A stretch of DNA of 64,000 bases from an uncultured Clostridia bacterium (GTDB taxonomy: Bacteria; Bacillota; Clostridia; Christensenellales; Pumilibacteraceae): assembly GCA_947581755.1 (NCBI GenBank), contig CANPVN010000002.1:44313-108312 (forward strand). The letters run 5' to 3'. The translations under genes and the position numbers were made by a program. Positions 33,701 to 42,053 of this stretch are shown here, piece by piece. Each line of letters opens with the position of its first letter. The stretch's first letter is position 1. Below the pieces are notes generated by a model. The model was not told where the DNA came from. It searched no databases and saw only the letters and a program-made list of their open reading frames with translations.

Positions 33701-34401
33701 AAACGCGCGTCGTCGATAATCGTCATAAAAGTCGTATGTCTGCAATGATCCGACCAATATGTGTCTATTAATTTGAGTTCGGTAACCGTGGGGTTCCTGC
33801 CCTCTTTGCGAAAATAACTTTGGCAAAATTCAATGTCCGATGCGTCCATCGATAATCCGTACTCGTCGATAATATGTTGCAACCCTTCTTTGTCGGCTTC
33901 CGAAAGTCCCTCTACGATCTTGACTTTGGCAGGCGCGGTAAAATCATCGGCAAGAGTCTCGGGCAATTCCTCGCTCGCCTCGCGGCATTCCACGGGATTT
34001 ATCAGATATTTTTTTATCTTCGCAAGCTCTTCTTCGCTTACTCCCTTTATCAAATAGGTCTTTGCCGAAGTTACTTTGGGTCTGTTTCCCAAAGTCATTA
34101 TCTGGTTGCACTGCGCCGCGCTGTCCGCGCGCTGATCGAATTGTCCCGGAAGATACTCTACCGAAAATTTAATGCAGCCGTCTGCTTCCGCTCGTTCGAA
34201 AACATCGTCTGTCTGCGGTTCGGAAAATATCGTTTTCACGGCTCGCGCAAAATCTTCGTCGCCGAGTCCCTCGACGTCATAACGATTCAAAACTCTTATA
34301 TCTTCGATTTTAAGATTCAAGGTAGACTCGAGGTCTCTCTTTAACTGCGACGCTTCGACATCGAAGCCCTTTCGCTTTTCGACATATATTCTTTTTACCA
34401 T
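30721..34401 (-). CDS. purL: Phosphoribosylformylglycinamidine synthase, single-chain
   Basis: Converts FGAR, glutamine and ATP to FGAM in purine synthesis. The 1226-residue chain has the synthetase half (ETHNHPTEIEPFGGAATCIGG; RTGRDGCGGATGSSKSH; DFGAGGVSVAVGELAEGLEI) and a fused C-terminal glutaminase (VLIPVFPGTNCEYD; GGFSGGDEPDGSGKF). The catalytic Cys1067 lies in GGICNGFQ, and a histidine in ISHGEGKFWAS is consistent with the triad. This is the long clostridial form, which needs no separate PurQ or PurS. The ATG overlaps the end of purD by 7 bases. It is the ninth and last biosynthetic gene of the pur operon. Confidence 0.96.
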   Translation of the reverse strand: MVKRIYVEKRKGFDVEASQLKRDLESTLNLKIEDIRVLNRYDVEGLGDEDFARAVKTIFSEPQTDDVFERAEADGCIKFSVEYLPGQFDQRADSAAQCNQIMTLGNRPKVTSAKTYLIKGVSEEELAKIKKYLINPVECREASEELPETLADDFTAPAKVKIVEGLSEADKEGLQHIIDEYGLSMDASDIEFCQSYFRKEGRNPTVTELKLIDTYWSDHCRHTTFMTIIDDARFNDKNAQEAYNRYLEVRKEMRRTKPICLMDLATVAAKYLDSKGMLPDLDKSEEINACSVNIRIKVDGKDEDWLLMFKNETHNHPTEIEPFGGAATCIGGAIRDPLSGRAYVYSAMRVTGCADPTVPFSETLPGKLPQSKITTSAAAGYSSYGNQIGLATGLVDEIYHDGYKAKRMEIGAVVAAVPKENVKRLQPQPGDKIILLGGRTGRDGCGGATGSSKSHTVKSLAVCGAEVQKGNAPEERKLQRLFRNPEAAKLIKRCNDFGAGGVSVAVGELAEGLEINLDKVPKKYEGLDGTELAISESQERMAIAVAAADVDRFISLAETENLEATVIAEVKEEKRLKMYWQGDLIVDIAREFLDSFGAEKHIRVNIDEGHKVYRQVVGNNEENLKKLASDLNVCSKKGLVERFDSTIGAGTVLMPFGGKYQMTPPQAMVNKISVEKGVTDDCSLMAYGFNPYISEINQFAGAYIAVCESVGKLVATGAPYKDIYLTFQEYFEKLQHDERRWGKPMSALLGAFKAQLDLGVAAIGGKDSMSGTFENISVPPTLVSFAVAHTQADRIISPEFKRVGDKIYLLRCKTDATGMPEPESFKNNLRTVSELTEQKKISACYAVSYGGIAEALLKMSLGNGYSFRVYNGMTTRELFGYSYGAFVLESDEEIRGAEVIGEVTQEKEFILGNEKVGVKTVKDLYTERLEKIFPVKTAAKERMIPKLLYSAEPRSARFTVAAPRVLIPVFPGTNCEYDTAKAFEAAGAKAEIFVIKNLTKEAISESVEVFAEKIAESNIIFIPGGFSGGDEPDGSGKFITAFFRNSKISDAVSKLLYVSDGLMGGICNGFQALIKLGYVPYGKITAAEKDSPTLTFNDIGRHQSKIVRTRVVSNASPWFCMATPGDIYNVAISHGEGKFWASNDLISRLAANGQIATQYVDYEGNPSMNVEFNPNGSVFAIEGITSPDGRIFGKMGHCERVGSNLYKNVVGNYDIKLFESAVKYYK

Positions 34402-35669
34402 GTCTGTGTCTTTGCCTCCAATGCTCTCTTTCCTATATCACGACGGAAAAACTGTTTTTCGAAGTTGATTTTTTCCACCTCGGAATAAGCGGTCTTTACT
34501 GCTTCGGGAAGCGTTGCGGCAATCGCCGTTACACCCAATACTCTTCCGCCCGAAGTGACAAGTTCTCCGTCTTTTTCGCTTACTCCCGCATAGAAAACAT
34601 CGGCTTTCTTTCTGTCTACTCTATCCGTAACGACAAAACCTTTTTCGTAAGCCGTAGGATAGCCTTTAGACGCCTTTATTACGCAACAAGCCGCCCCCGT
34701 ATCGAATTTGACCATATCGCGAGACAACTTGCCTTCCCTTACGGCTATCATTATTTCAAGCAAATCCGACTTTAACAGCGGCAATACCACCTGCGTCTCG
34801 GGATCGCCGAAACGACAATTATATTCTATAACCTTGGGACCGTCTTTCGTTATCATAAGTCCGAAATACAGACAGCCTTTGAAAGGACAGCCCTCTTTCG
34901 CCATCGCCTTTATCGTAGGCTCGAATATCGTTTTTCGGCATATCTCGGCAACCTCTTCGGTAAAATACGGATTGGGCGCTATCGTACCCATTCCGCCCGT
35001 ATTCAATCCCATATCGCCATCCAACGCCCTTTTGTGATCCATTGACGAAACCATGGGGACAATGTTCTTTCCGTCGGTAAAGCACAGAACGGAAACTTCG
35101 GGACCTTGCAAAAATTCTTCTATCACCACCGTTTTGCCGCTTTCTCCGAACTTGTTTTCGCGCATCATCGAGTCCAATGCGCCTACCGCTTCCTCTCTCG
35201 TTTGAGCAATAATCACGCCTTTTCCCAACGCCAATCCGTCCGCTTTCACTACAATGGGCGGTTCTGTTTCCGAAACATAATTTACAGCCTGTCGGAAATC
35301 TCCGAAAATCCTGTATCTTGCGGTAGGTATTCCGTATTTTGCCATAAGTTCCTTGGCAAAACCTTTGCTACCCTCTATCCGAGCGGCTTTCTTGTCGGGT
35401 CCGAAACATTTGAATCCGTTATCTTCGAGCATATCCACCGCGCCCATTACCAACGGATCGTCGGGAGTCACCACCACAAAGTCGGGCTTTCGCTCCAAAC
35501 AGAATTTCAAAATTCCCTCGAGGTCGGTGGCTTTTATCCCCGTATTTTCCGCTTCTTTTATCCCCGCATTACCGGGAAGAGCATATATCTTTTCCACCTT
35601 GGGAGATTTCGCTATGCTCTTTATTATGGCGTGTTCCCTTCCGCCGCCTCCGATTACGACTATATTCAT
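34395..35669 (-). CDS. purD: Phosphoribosylamine-glycine ligase
   Basis: ATP-grasp enzyme that makes GAR from phosphoribosylamine and glycine. The 424 residues include the N-terminal MNIVVIGGGGREHAI, the GPDKKAARIEGSKGFAKELM segment, the ATP-grasp region PPIVVKADGLALGKGVIIA, and the metal-binding IEYNCRFGDPETQVVLPLL. A few bases precede purL without a gap. The ribosome binding site is AAGGAGA before the ATG. Confidence 0.97.
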   Translation of the reverse strand: MNIVVIGGGGREHAIIKSIAKSPKVEKIYALPGNAGIKEAENTGIKATDLEGILKFCLERKPDFVVVTPDDPLVMGAVDMLEDNGFKCFGPDKKAARIEGSKGFAKELMAKYGIPTARYRIFGDFRQAVNYVSETEPPIVVKADGLALGKGVIIAQTREEAVGALDSMMRENKFGESGKTVVIEEFLQGPEVSVLCFTDGKNIVPMVSSMDHKRALDGDMGLNTGGMGTIAPNPYFTEEVAEICRKTIFEPTIKAMAKEGCPFKGCLYFGLMITKDGPKVIEYNCRFGDPETQVVLPLLKSDLLEIMIAVREGKLSRDMVKFDTGAACCVIKASKGYPTAYEKGFVVTDRVDRKKADVFYAGVSEKDGELVTSGGRVLGVTAIAATLPEAVKTAYSEVEKINFEKQFFRRDIGKRALEAKTQTW

Positions 35670-35682
35670 AAAATTCTCCTTA

Positions 35683-36870
35683 TCAATGATGGAAAAGTCT
35701 GACTCCCGTAAAAGCCATTATAATACCGAGTCTGTTGCAGGTCTCTATTACCACATCATCACGAACGGAACCGCCGGGTTGAGCCACATACTCAACGCCG
35801 CTGTCTGCCGCTCTTTCTATATTGTCGTCAAACGGAAAAAATGCGTCGCTTCCGAGCGAAACGCCCTTTATCGTCTTCAAATAAGCCTTCTTCTCTTCCG
35901 CAGTGAAAGGCGCGGGTCGAACGGCAAAATATTTACGCCATACATCCTCTCCAATCACCTTTTCGCAGTCGTCGGAAAGATAAATATCTATTATGTTGTT
36001 TTTTTCGGGTCTCGAAACGGCGTCGGTAAATCTCAAATCAAGCACTTTTTCGTGTTGACGAAGATGCCACAAGTCCGCCTTCGTTCCCGCAAGACGAGTA
36101 CAATGTATTCTGGATTGTTGTCCCGCGCCAACGCCTATGGCTTGTCCGTCCGCCGCAAAACATACCGAATTGGACTGAGTGTATTTCAAAGTTATAAGCG
36201 CGGTTATCAAGTCCGTGATCGCGTTTTCGGGGAATTTCTTCTTTTCCGTGACGATATTTCCGAGAACATCTCCGTCCAATACGGAGTTGTTTCTGCCCTG
36301 CTCGAAAGTAATTCCGAATACCTGTTTCCTTTCGATGGGATCGGGAATATAGTCCTTGTCGATCTCCACGACGTTATACGCGCCCTTCTTCTTACCCGCC
36401 AATATCTCCAACGCCTTGGGAGTATAGCCGGGGGCTATTATGCCGTCGGAAACTTCTCGCTGTATCAATCTCGCGGTGGTTTCGTCGCAAATATCGCTTA
36501 ACGCTATCCAATCGCCGAAAGAACTCATTCTGTCCGTTCCTCGCGCGCGGGCATAAGCCAACGCCAAAGGACTGTCGTCAAGTCCCTCTAAGTCATCGAC
36601 AAAACAAGATTTTTTAAGTTCCTTGCTCATGGGCTTGGCTATTGCCGCCGAAGTGGGACTTACGTGCTTGAAAGAAGTAGCGGCTACGACGCCCGTCGCT
36701 TTGGAAAGTTCTTTGACAAGTTGCCAGGAATTGAAGGCGTCCAGAAAATTTATATATCCCGGTCTGCCGTTCAATATTTTTATAGGTAAATCTTTCCCGT
36801 CCGACATGAAAATTCGCGCGGGTTTTTGATTGGGATTACATCCGTACTTCAGTTCGAATTCTTTCATCAT
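35683..36870 (-). CDS. purH: AICAR transformylase (PurH C-terminal-domain protein, stand-alone)
   Basis: Formylates AICAR with 10-formyl-THF. The 395-residue chain corresponds only to the transformylase domain of PurH: it starts ELKYGCNPNQKPA and carries the catalytic Lys-His pair in ATSFKHVSPTSAA. It continues with RARGTDRMSSFGDWIALSD, ITALITLKYTQSNSVCFA, GAGQQSRIHCTRLAG and ends with SDAFFPFDD and QPGGSVRDD. The N-terminal MGS-like cyclohydrolase domain of ordinary bifunctional PurH is absent; the adjacent PurO-type gene presumably replaces it. It lies 7 bases after that gene. Confidence 0.93.
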   Translation of the reverse strand: MMKEFELKYGCNPNQKPARIFMSDGKDLPIKILNGRPGYINFLDAFNSWQLVKELSKATGVVAATSFKHVSPTSAAIAKPMSKELKKSCFVDDLEGLDDSPLALAYARARGTDRMSSFGDWIALSDICDETTARLIQREVSDGIIAPGYTPKALEILAGKKKGAYNVVEIDKDYIPDPIERKQVFGITFEQGRNNSVLDGDVLGNIVTEKKKFPENAITDLITALITLKYTQSNSVCFAADGQAIGVGAGQQSRIHCTRLAGTKADLWHLRQHEKVLDLRFTDAVSRPEKNNIIDIYLSDDCEKVIGEDVWRKYFAVRPAPFTAEEKKAYLKTIKGVSLGSDAFFPFDDNIERAADSGVEYVAQPGGSVRDDVVIETCNRLGIIMAFTGVRLFHH

Positions 36871-36877
36871 TTGCCTC

Positions 36878-37564
36878 TTATTTGTTTTTGTTTATCAATC
36901 TGTAGTCTACGTGCTGCTTATCCATGAACTCCACATAGAGAGAGATCCTGTTGTCGGCATCGAGACTTTCCCAGAGTCTGTCGGTAAATCGATCTATTGT
37001 GCCTTCGATCTTTATTTCCCGAGGTTCTCCCTCGAACGAAGGCAACGGATCGCCGTTTCCGTTATACGTATGTATGAGTCTGCCCGTATTTTCGGATTTG
37101 CAATAGTCGAAAAAGTATCTGTTGCAGCCCGTTCCCAATGAATCCGAACTTTTCAGAATACTCAAAGTGTATGCGTCGCTGACAACGTCTATCATTCCGC
37201 TTATACGAGGCGTAAAGTTCGGCTCGTCGGGTTCGAAACAGCGAGTCGCAAGCGCCTGCTCAAAGGTCGAGCCTTTCGATAAATAGTCATAGACGGTATC
37301 GGTTTGATCTCCGTTGGTAACTATTACTTTGCTTCCTATCCTGCGTACAGGCGAATAAATAATCAAACTCGGATCCGTTACTTTGGAAACATCATAGGGC
37401 TTTATTATTATTCCGTCATCCGTCTTTACGAATATTCTGTTGCGGCTGTTCGTACTTCTGCCCATTATAAAATAAGCAAGCACCGCTTTGTGTTCCGAAT
37501 GTCCGAGAATAATCCCGCGTCCCGCATAGGAATTGGGTTTCAAAACTTCTTCTATTGTTTTCAT
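36878..37564 (-). CDS. purO: IMP cyclohydrolase, PurO-type
   Basis: Closes the FAICAR ring to IMP. The 228-residue protein resembles the family first described in archaea (IMP_cyclohyd) rather than the N-terminal half of bacterial PurH. Recognisable parts are the start LKPNSYAGRGIILG, YFIMGRSTNSRNRIFV, PFEGEPREI-like PSFEGEPREIKI, and the middle FTPRISGMIDV. Its place between purN and the lone transformylase supports the assignment, because together they supply both PurH activities. It overlaps purN by 4 bases (ATGA). Other work uses purH-type names for this gene. Confidence 0.85.
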   Translation of the reverse strand: MKTIEEVLKPNSYAGRGIILGHSEHKAVLAYFIMGRSTNSRNRIFVKTDDGIIIKPYDVSKVTDPSLIIYSPVRRIGSKVIVTNGDQTDTVYDYLSKGSTFEQALATRCFEPDEPNFTPRISGMIDVVSDAYTLSILKSSDSLGTGCNRYFFDYCKSENTGRLIHTYNGNGDPLPSFEGEPREIKIEGTIDRFTDRLWESLDADNRISLYVEFMDKQHVDYRLINKNK

Positions 37565-38169
37565 AGGCGATTCTCCTTGATTTTTTTACAAATTTTCTGT
37601 ACCGCTTGCGGCAAAATTTTCCACTCCGCTTGCTCCATAACCCTTTTTTGAAGGACTTCGGGAGTGTCTCCGTCATGAACTTTGACGGCTTTTTGCATGA
37701 TTATCTTGCCGCCGTCCGTGACTTCGTTTACATAATGCACGGTTGCTCCCGTCAATTTGACTCCGTATGCAAGCGCCGCTTCGTGTACCTTTAGTCCGTA
37801 AAAACCGTCTCCGCAAAACGATGGTATCAACGAAGGATGTACATTTATTATCCTTTGGGGATATCGGGATACAAAATCCGCGCTAAGTACCGTCATAAAG
37901 CCCGCAAGCACTATGAGATCGGCTTCGACTCTTTCGAGTTCTTTGAGTAAGGCTTCCTCAAATCCCTTCAAAGACGGAAAACTCTTTCTGTCTATAACGG
38001 TATGATATATCCCCGCATTTTCCGCTCTTTGCAAGGCATACGCCTTGGAATTGGAGGCTATGACCGCAACGATTTCTCCGTCCTTGAGTTTGCCCGCTTT
38101 TGCAAAGTCGATAATTGCCTGAAGATTTGTTCCGCCGCCGGAGACAAGTACAGCGACTCTCGTCAACAT
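37561..38169 (-). CDS. purN: GAR transformylase
   Basis: Transfers a formyl group from 10-formyl-THF to GAR. The 202-residue protein has the start [17 protein letters not shown], the catalytic N-H region [18 protein letters not shown] and [17 protein letters not shown], which includes the conserved aspartate. It overlaps purM by 7 bases and the PurO-type gene by 4, so translation is coupled along this stretch. Confidence 0.97.
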   Translation of the reverse strand: MLTRVAVLVSGGGTNLQAIIDFAKAGKLKDGEIVAVIASNSKAYALQRAENAGIYHTVIDRKSFPSLKGFEEALLKELERVEADLIVLAGFMTVLSADFVSRYPQRIINVHPSLIPSFCGDGFYGLKVHEAALAYGVKLTGATVHYVNEVTDGGKIIMQKAVKVHDGDTPEVLQKRVMEQAEWKILPQAVQKICKKIKENRL

Positions 38170-39200
38170 AAGATAACTCCGTCGCCTTCGACGATTTCAC
38201 CCAAAATATAGGCGTTCTCGTTTGAAGAATGTAAAATCTCCAACGCCTTGTCCGCTTGTTCCGCGGGTACCGTCACGCACATTCCCACACCCATATTGAA
38301 GGTGTTGAACATATCCCGTTCGTCTATCTTCCCTGCCCGACGAATAAGGTCGAATATGGGAGGAATTACTACGGATTCCTTTTCTATCTTCGCCGCAAAA
38401 CCCGCTTTGAGGCTGCGAGGAATATTCTCGAAGAAACCTCCGCCTGTAATATGAGACACCGCTTTTATTTTAACCGATTCGGCAAGTCTCAAAATGCTTT
38501 TAACGTAAATTCTCGTCGGAGTCAATAAAGTCTCTCCCAACGAAACTCCGCCGAGTTCGGCCACGGGCGTTTTTATATCGGCGTTTTCTATGTCGAATAC
38601 CTTTCTTACAAGCGAAAAACCGTTGGAATGGACTCCGCTCGAAGGCAATGCGATTATCGCATCTCCCTTTTTCATGTCCTCGTTGGAAAAAACTTTGTCG
38701 GCATCCACCATGCCTACGCAAAAACCCGCAAGGTCATATTCGTTCTCGGGATAAAAGCCGGGCATTTCGGCGGTCTCTCCGCCTATAAGGGCGCATCCCG
38801 CTTCCACGCATCCGTCCGCAACGCCTTTGACTATCGAGGCGACTTTTTCGGGATAATTTTTTCCCACCGCAACATAGTCAAGGAAAAACAACGGTTTCGC
38901 TCCGCAACAAATAACGTCGTTGGCGCACATCGCAACGCAATCTATGCCCACGGTATCATGCTTATCCAAGAGAAAAGCGAGTTTGAGTTTTGTTCCCACT
39001 CCGTCGGTACCGCTGACAAGAATGGGGCGTTTCATTCCCTTTATGTCGGGCTCGTATAAACCGCCGAAGCCGCCTATATCCGAGACGACTCCTTTATTCA
39101 TGGTGCGACCTATATGCTTTTTCATAAGCTCCACCGCTTTATATCCCGCGGTTATATCCACTCCCGCTTTTCTGTAGCTTTCGGAATAACTTTTATCCAT
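38163..39200 (-). CDS. purM: Phosphoribosylformylglycinamidine cyclo-ligase (AIR synthetase)
   Basis: ATP-dependent ring closure of FGAM to AIR. The 345 residues show [20 protein letters not shown], the GGFGGLYE segment, [35 protein letters not shown] and the C-terminal [15 protein letters not shown]. Its start shares one base with the purF stop (TAATG), so the genes are tightly coupled. Confidence 0.97.
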   Translation of the reverse strand: MDKSYSESYRKAGVDITAGYKAVELMKKHIGRTMNKGVVSDIGGFGGLYEPDIKGMKRPILVSGTDGVGTKLKLAFLLDKHDTVGIDCVAMCANDVICCGAKPLFFLDYVAVGKNYPEKVASIVKGVADGCVEAGCALIGGETAEMPGFYPENEYDLAGFCVGMVDADKVFSNEDMKKGDAIIALPSSGVHSNGFSLVRKVFDIENADIKTPVAELGGVSLGETLLTPTRIYVKSILRLAESVKIKAVSHITGGGFFENIPRSLKAGFAAKIEKESVVIPPIFDLIRRAGKIDERDMFNTFNMGVGMCVTVPAEQADKALEILHSSNENAYILGEIVEGDGVILC

Positions 39201-40633
39201 TATTTGTTCCCCTTTTCGCTGAGTTTTTTTTCAAATCTGAATTTTTCGTTGATTATGGGCGTTTCGGTAGGATAGTTGCCGTCAAAACATGCCATGCAAA
39301 ATCCCATATCCTTGCCGCACGCTATATTTTTACAATAGTCAAGTGTAAGATAACCCAGAGTATCTACGCCTATTATCTGACGGATCTCCTCGACGGTATG
39401 TTGATTCGCTATAAGATATTCTCTGTCGGGAATGTCCGTTCCGTAATAACAGGGGTTCTTGAAAGGAGGCGCGGCAACTCTCATGTGGACTTCCTTGGCT
39501 CCCGCTTCTCTCAAAAGATTTACCGTCCTTGCGCATGTCGTTCCGCGGACTATCGAGTCGTCCACAAGCACGACTCTCTTTCCGTTGACAACGGATTTTA
39601 TCGCATTGAGTTTTATTCTTACTTTATCCTCTCGGGTCTTTTGTCCCGGAGCAATGAATGTTCTGCCTATGTATTTGTTTTTCAAAAATCCCGTTTCGTA
39701 ACGAATGCCCGATTCGAAAGAATATCCGAGAGCCGCATCTATACCCGAGTCGGGCGCGCCTATGACGACGTCGGCGTCCACGGGGTAAGCGCGAGCCAAA
39801 AATTTTCCCGATTCCACTCTCGCGTCGTGAACGCAGCAACCGTTTATCACGCTGTCGGGACGGGAGAAATAAATATACTCGAATATGCAAAGAGTCTTTT
39901 TCGCTTTGCCGCAATGAGTCTTTATGCTGCGAATGCCTTCCGAAGAGAAAATAACGATTTCTCCGGGTTCTATGTCGCGTATAAATTCGGCGCCTACGGT
40001 GTCGAGAGCGCAAGTCTCGGACGCTATAACATAACTTCCGTCTTTCTTTTTCCCGTAACAAAGAGGTCTGAACCCGTTTTCATCGCGCGCCGCGATCATC
40101 TTTGTGGGAGACATGATACACATGGAATACGCGCCCTTTATCTTGTACATGGCGCGATCCACCGCCTCTTCGACGGAACCGCAGGAAATACGCTCTTTTA
40201 TAATCACATAACTTATGACTTCGGTATCGCTGGTAGTATGAAAAACAAGTCCCTGTTCTTCGAGTTCGGAACGCAGTTGATAAGAATTTACAAGGTTGCC
40301 GTTGTGAGAAACCGCCATGCTGCCCTTTATATGATTAACCAAAATGGGCTGAGCGTTTTCTCTGCCTCTGCCTCCGCTCGTTCCGTATCTAACATGACCC
40401 AACGCCATATTTCCGTGTCCGAGTTTTTCGAGTTGTTCGAAAGAAAAAACATCGTTGACAAGCCCGTTATCCTTATGCAGTGTAAAAACGCCGTCGTCGT
40501 TGACTACTATACCGCACGCTTCCTGTCCCCTGTGTTGAAGAGCGTAAAGTCCGTAATAAACTTCCTTTGCGACATCTTGCCTTGTGGGACTGAATATTCC
40601 GAATACACCGCATTCTTCTCCGATTTTTTGCAT
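39200..40633 (-). CDS. purF: Amidophosphoribosyltransferase
   Basis: Commits PRPP and glutamine to purine synthesis. From ATG 40633 the protein has 477 residues. The short propeptide MQKIGEE precedes catalytic Cys8 (ECGVFGIFS), exposed by self-cleavage as in Bacillus PurF. The glutaminase domain continues with [13 protein letters not shown] and RYGTSGG. The PRTase signature is [14 protein letters not shown]. Cysteines consistent with a 4Fe-4S cluster are in [16 protein letters not shown] and near the C-terminus ([17 protein letters not shown]). The open frame extends 41 residues further upstream into purC, but that extension has no ribosome binding site or family similarity. Confidence 0.97.
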   Translation of the reverse strand: MQKIGEECGVFGIFSPTRQDVAKEVYYGLYALQHRGQEACGIVVNDDGVFTLHKDNGLVNDVFSFEQLEKLGHGNMALGHVRYGTSGGRGRENAQPILVNHIKGSMAVSHNGNLVNSYQLRSELEEQGLVFHTTSDTEVISYVIIKERISCGSVEEAVDRAMYKIKGAYSMCIMSPTKMIAARDENGFRPLCYGKKKDGSYVIASETCALDTVGAEFIRDIEPGEIVIFSSEGIRSIKTHCGKAKKTLCIFEYIYFSRPDSVINGCCVHDARVESGKFLARAYPVDADVVIGAPDSGIDAALGYSFESGIRYETGFLKNKYIGRTFIAPGQKTREDKVRIKLNAIKSVVNGKRVVLVDDSIVRGTTCARTVNLLREAGAKEVHMRVAAPPFKNPCYYGTDIPDREYLIANQHTVEEIRQIIGVDTLGYLTLDYCKNIACGKDMGFCMACFDGNYPTETPIINEKFRFEKKLSEKGNK

Positions 40634-40638
40634 TGAAA

Positions 40639-41349
40639 TTATTCTCCCAAAAGTCTTTTGAGAACTTCGTGATATGCTTCTTCTACGCCGCCCAAATCCC
40701 GTCGGAAACGATCCTTGTCGAGTTTTTCGTGAGTGACGCTGTCCCAAAATCTGCATGTATCGGGAGAAATCTCGTCGGCAAGCACTATCTCTCCCGAAGA
40801 AGTCTTTCCGAATTCGAGTTTGAAATCTATAAGTTCTATGTTACATTCCGCAAGATATTCCGTCAAAATCGCGTTTATCTTAAGCGACATCTCGGCAATT
40901 TGCTTCAATTCGGCTTCGGTAGCCCACTTCATGGCGAGTATATGATAATCGTTTACCATGGGATCGCCGAGGTCGTCGTTCTTGTAGCAATATTCCAAAA
41001 CGGTTCTCGAGAGTTTGACTCCCTCTTCGAGTCCCAAACGCTTTGCCAGCGAGCCTGCCGCAATGTTCCTTACGATAACTTCGAGAGGCACGATCTTTAC
41101 TCTCCTTACCAAAGTTTCGGTATCGGAAAGTTGCTCGGCAAAATGAGTGTGAATACCGTTCTTTTCCAGCAATTTCATAAGATGATTGGTTACTCGGTTG
41201 TTTATTGCGCCTTTTCCCAAAATAGTTCCTTTCTTGACTCCGTTGAATGCCGTCGCGTCGTCCTTGTAAGAGACTATGCAATATTCGGGGTCGTCGGTGG
41301 CAAAGACTTTCTTTGCTTTTCCTTCATACATCTGTGTGGTTTTTTTCAT
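40639..41349 (-). CDS. purC: SAICAR synthetase
   Basis: Joins CAIR and aspartate with ATP. The 236 residues begin [19 protein letters not shown] and contain [20 protein letters not shown], the [20 protein letters not shown] motif and [12 protein letters not shown]. It lies 15 bases after purE, with AGGAGG immediately upstream of its ATG, and five bases before purF. Confidence 0.97.
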   Translation of the reverse strand: MKKTTQMYEGKAKKVFATDDPEYCIVSYKDDATAFNGVKKGTILGKGAINNRVTNHLMKLLEKNGIHTHFAEQLSDTETLVRRVKIVPLEVIVRNIAAGSLAKRLGLEEGVKLSRTVLEYCYKNDDLGDPMVNDYHILAMKWATEAELKQIAEMSLKINAILTEYLAECNIELIDFKLEFGKTSSGEIVLADEISPDTCRFWDSVTHEKLDKDRFRRDLGGVEEAYHEVLKRLLGE

Positions 41350-41364
41350 ATTTTTTCCTCCTGT

Positions 41365-41847
41365 TTAAATCGCCAAAGACGCATCTTTTTTTATTATTTT
41401 TTCCTCGTCCGCCTTCCTTGCCGCATCCAATTTCTCGGCCAAAGTCGGATCTCCTGTCGATAATATCTGTATGGCAAGCAATGCCGCGTTTTTCGCTCCG
41501 TCTATCGCGACCGTCGCCACGGGAATACCCGAAGGCATCTGCACCGTAGACAACAATGCGTCAAGTCCGTCGAGCGTCGATGACTTGACGGGAATACCTA
41601 TGACGGGTAATGTCGTATTCGCCGCAATCGCGCCCGCAAGATGAGCCGCTTTGCCCGCCGCCGCAATTATAACCCCGAATCCGTTATCGCGGGCTTCCTT
41701 TGCGAACTTTTGCGTGAGCGCGGGCGTCCTGTGCGCAGAATAAATATGCGCCTCTACGGGTACGCCGTATGCTTTCAACTCCTCTATTGCGGGAGAAACT
41801 ACGGGTAAATCGCTGTCGCTGCCCATTATGATCGCAACTTTTTTCAT
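41365..41847 (-). CDS. purE: N5-carboxyaminoimidazole ribonucleotide mutase
   Basis: Interconverts N5-CAIR and CAIR (class I PurE) in bacteria that have PurK; some clostridia use PurE directly on AIR. The 160 residues show [48 protein letters not shown] and [20 protein letters not shown]. It is the first gene of the pur operon, behind the ZTP riboswitch and GGAGG. No purK is present in the window. Confidence 0.97.
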   Translation of the reverse strand: MKKVAIIMGSDSDLPVVSPAIEELKAYGVPVEAHIYSAHRTPALTQKFAKEARDNGFGVIIAAAGKAAHLAGAIAANTTLPVIGIPVKSSTLDGLDALLSTVQMPSGIPVATVAIDGAKNAALLAIQILSTGDPTLAEKLDAARKADEEKIIKKDASLAI

Positions 41848-41872
41848 CTGATTTTTTTACCTCCGCTGCCTT

Positions 41873-41985
41873 CGAAAAATTTTAAGGCAGTCTTAAAAAA
41901 GAAAGACTGCCCGGTCGGTCAACATAAAAAGAATTTTTGCTCCACGGTGGCGAACTGCCACTTTACCGACAGTTACAAAAATTTT
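41873..41985 (-). promoter_or_regulatory. ZTP (pfl) riboswitch with intrinsic terminator, upstream of purE
   Basis: Minus-strand leader with the pfl architecture. P1 is AATTTTTG (41976-41983) with CAAAAATT (41932-41939). Inside it come AACTG, the pseudoknot strand GTCGGT (41965-41970), the P2 hairpin GTGGC-agttc-GCCAC and CGTGGAG, close to the family CGGGGAG. Downstream is the partner ACCGAC (41914-41919), running into CCGGGCA, close to the family CCGCCUGGGCA. The terminator GGCAGTCTT / AAGACTGCC (41886-41911) and TTAAAATTTTT begin within that conserved end, so ligand binding can compete with termination. The ligand class (ZTP/ZMP) signals folate shortage and fits purine synthesis. Confidence 0.85.
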
Positions 41986-41999
41986 TATTTACTCTTAAT

Positions 42000-42028
42000 A
42001 TTATATAATTTATATATAAATTAGTCAA
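42000..42028 (-). promoter_or_regulatory. Promoter of the purine operon
   Basis: TTGACT (42023-42028), 17-base spacer, TATAAT (42000-42005), placing transcription start about 10 bases before riboswitch P1. Confidence 0.85.
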
Positions 42029-42053
42029 GTGAATGAGATATCATTATATCAAC

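Noticed and set aside
41873..42000. Guanine/adenine riboswitch upstream of purE
   Set aside because: The three-way junction consensus is absent; the leader fits the ZTP architecture instead.
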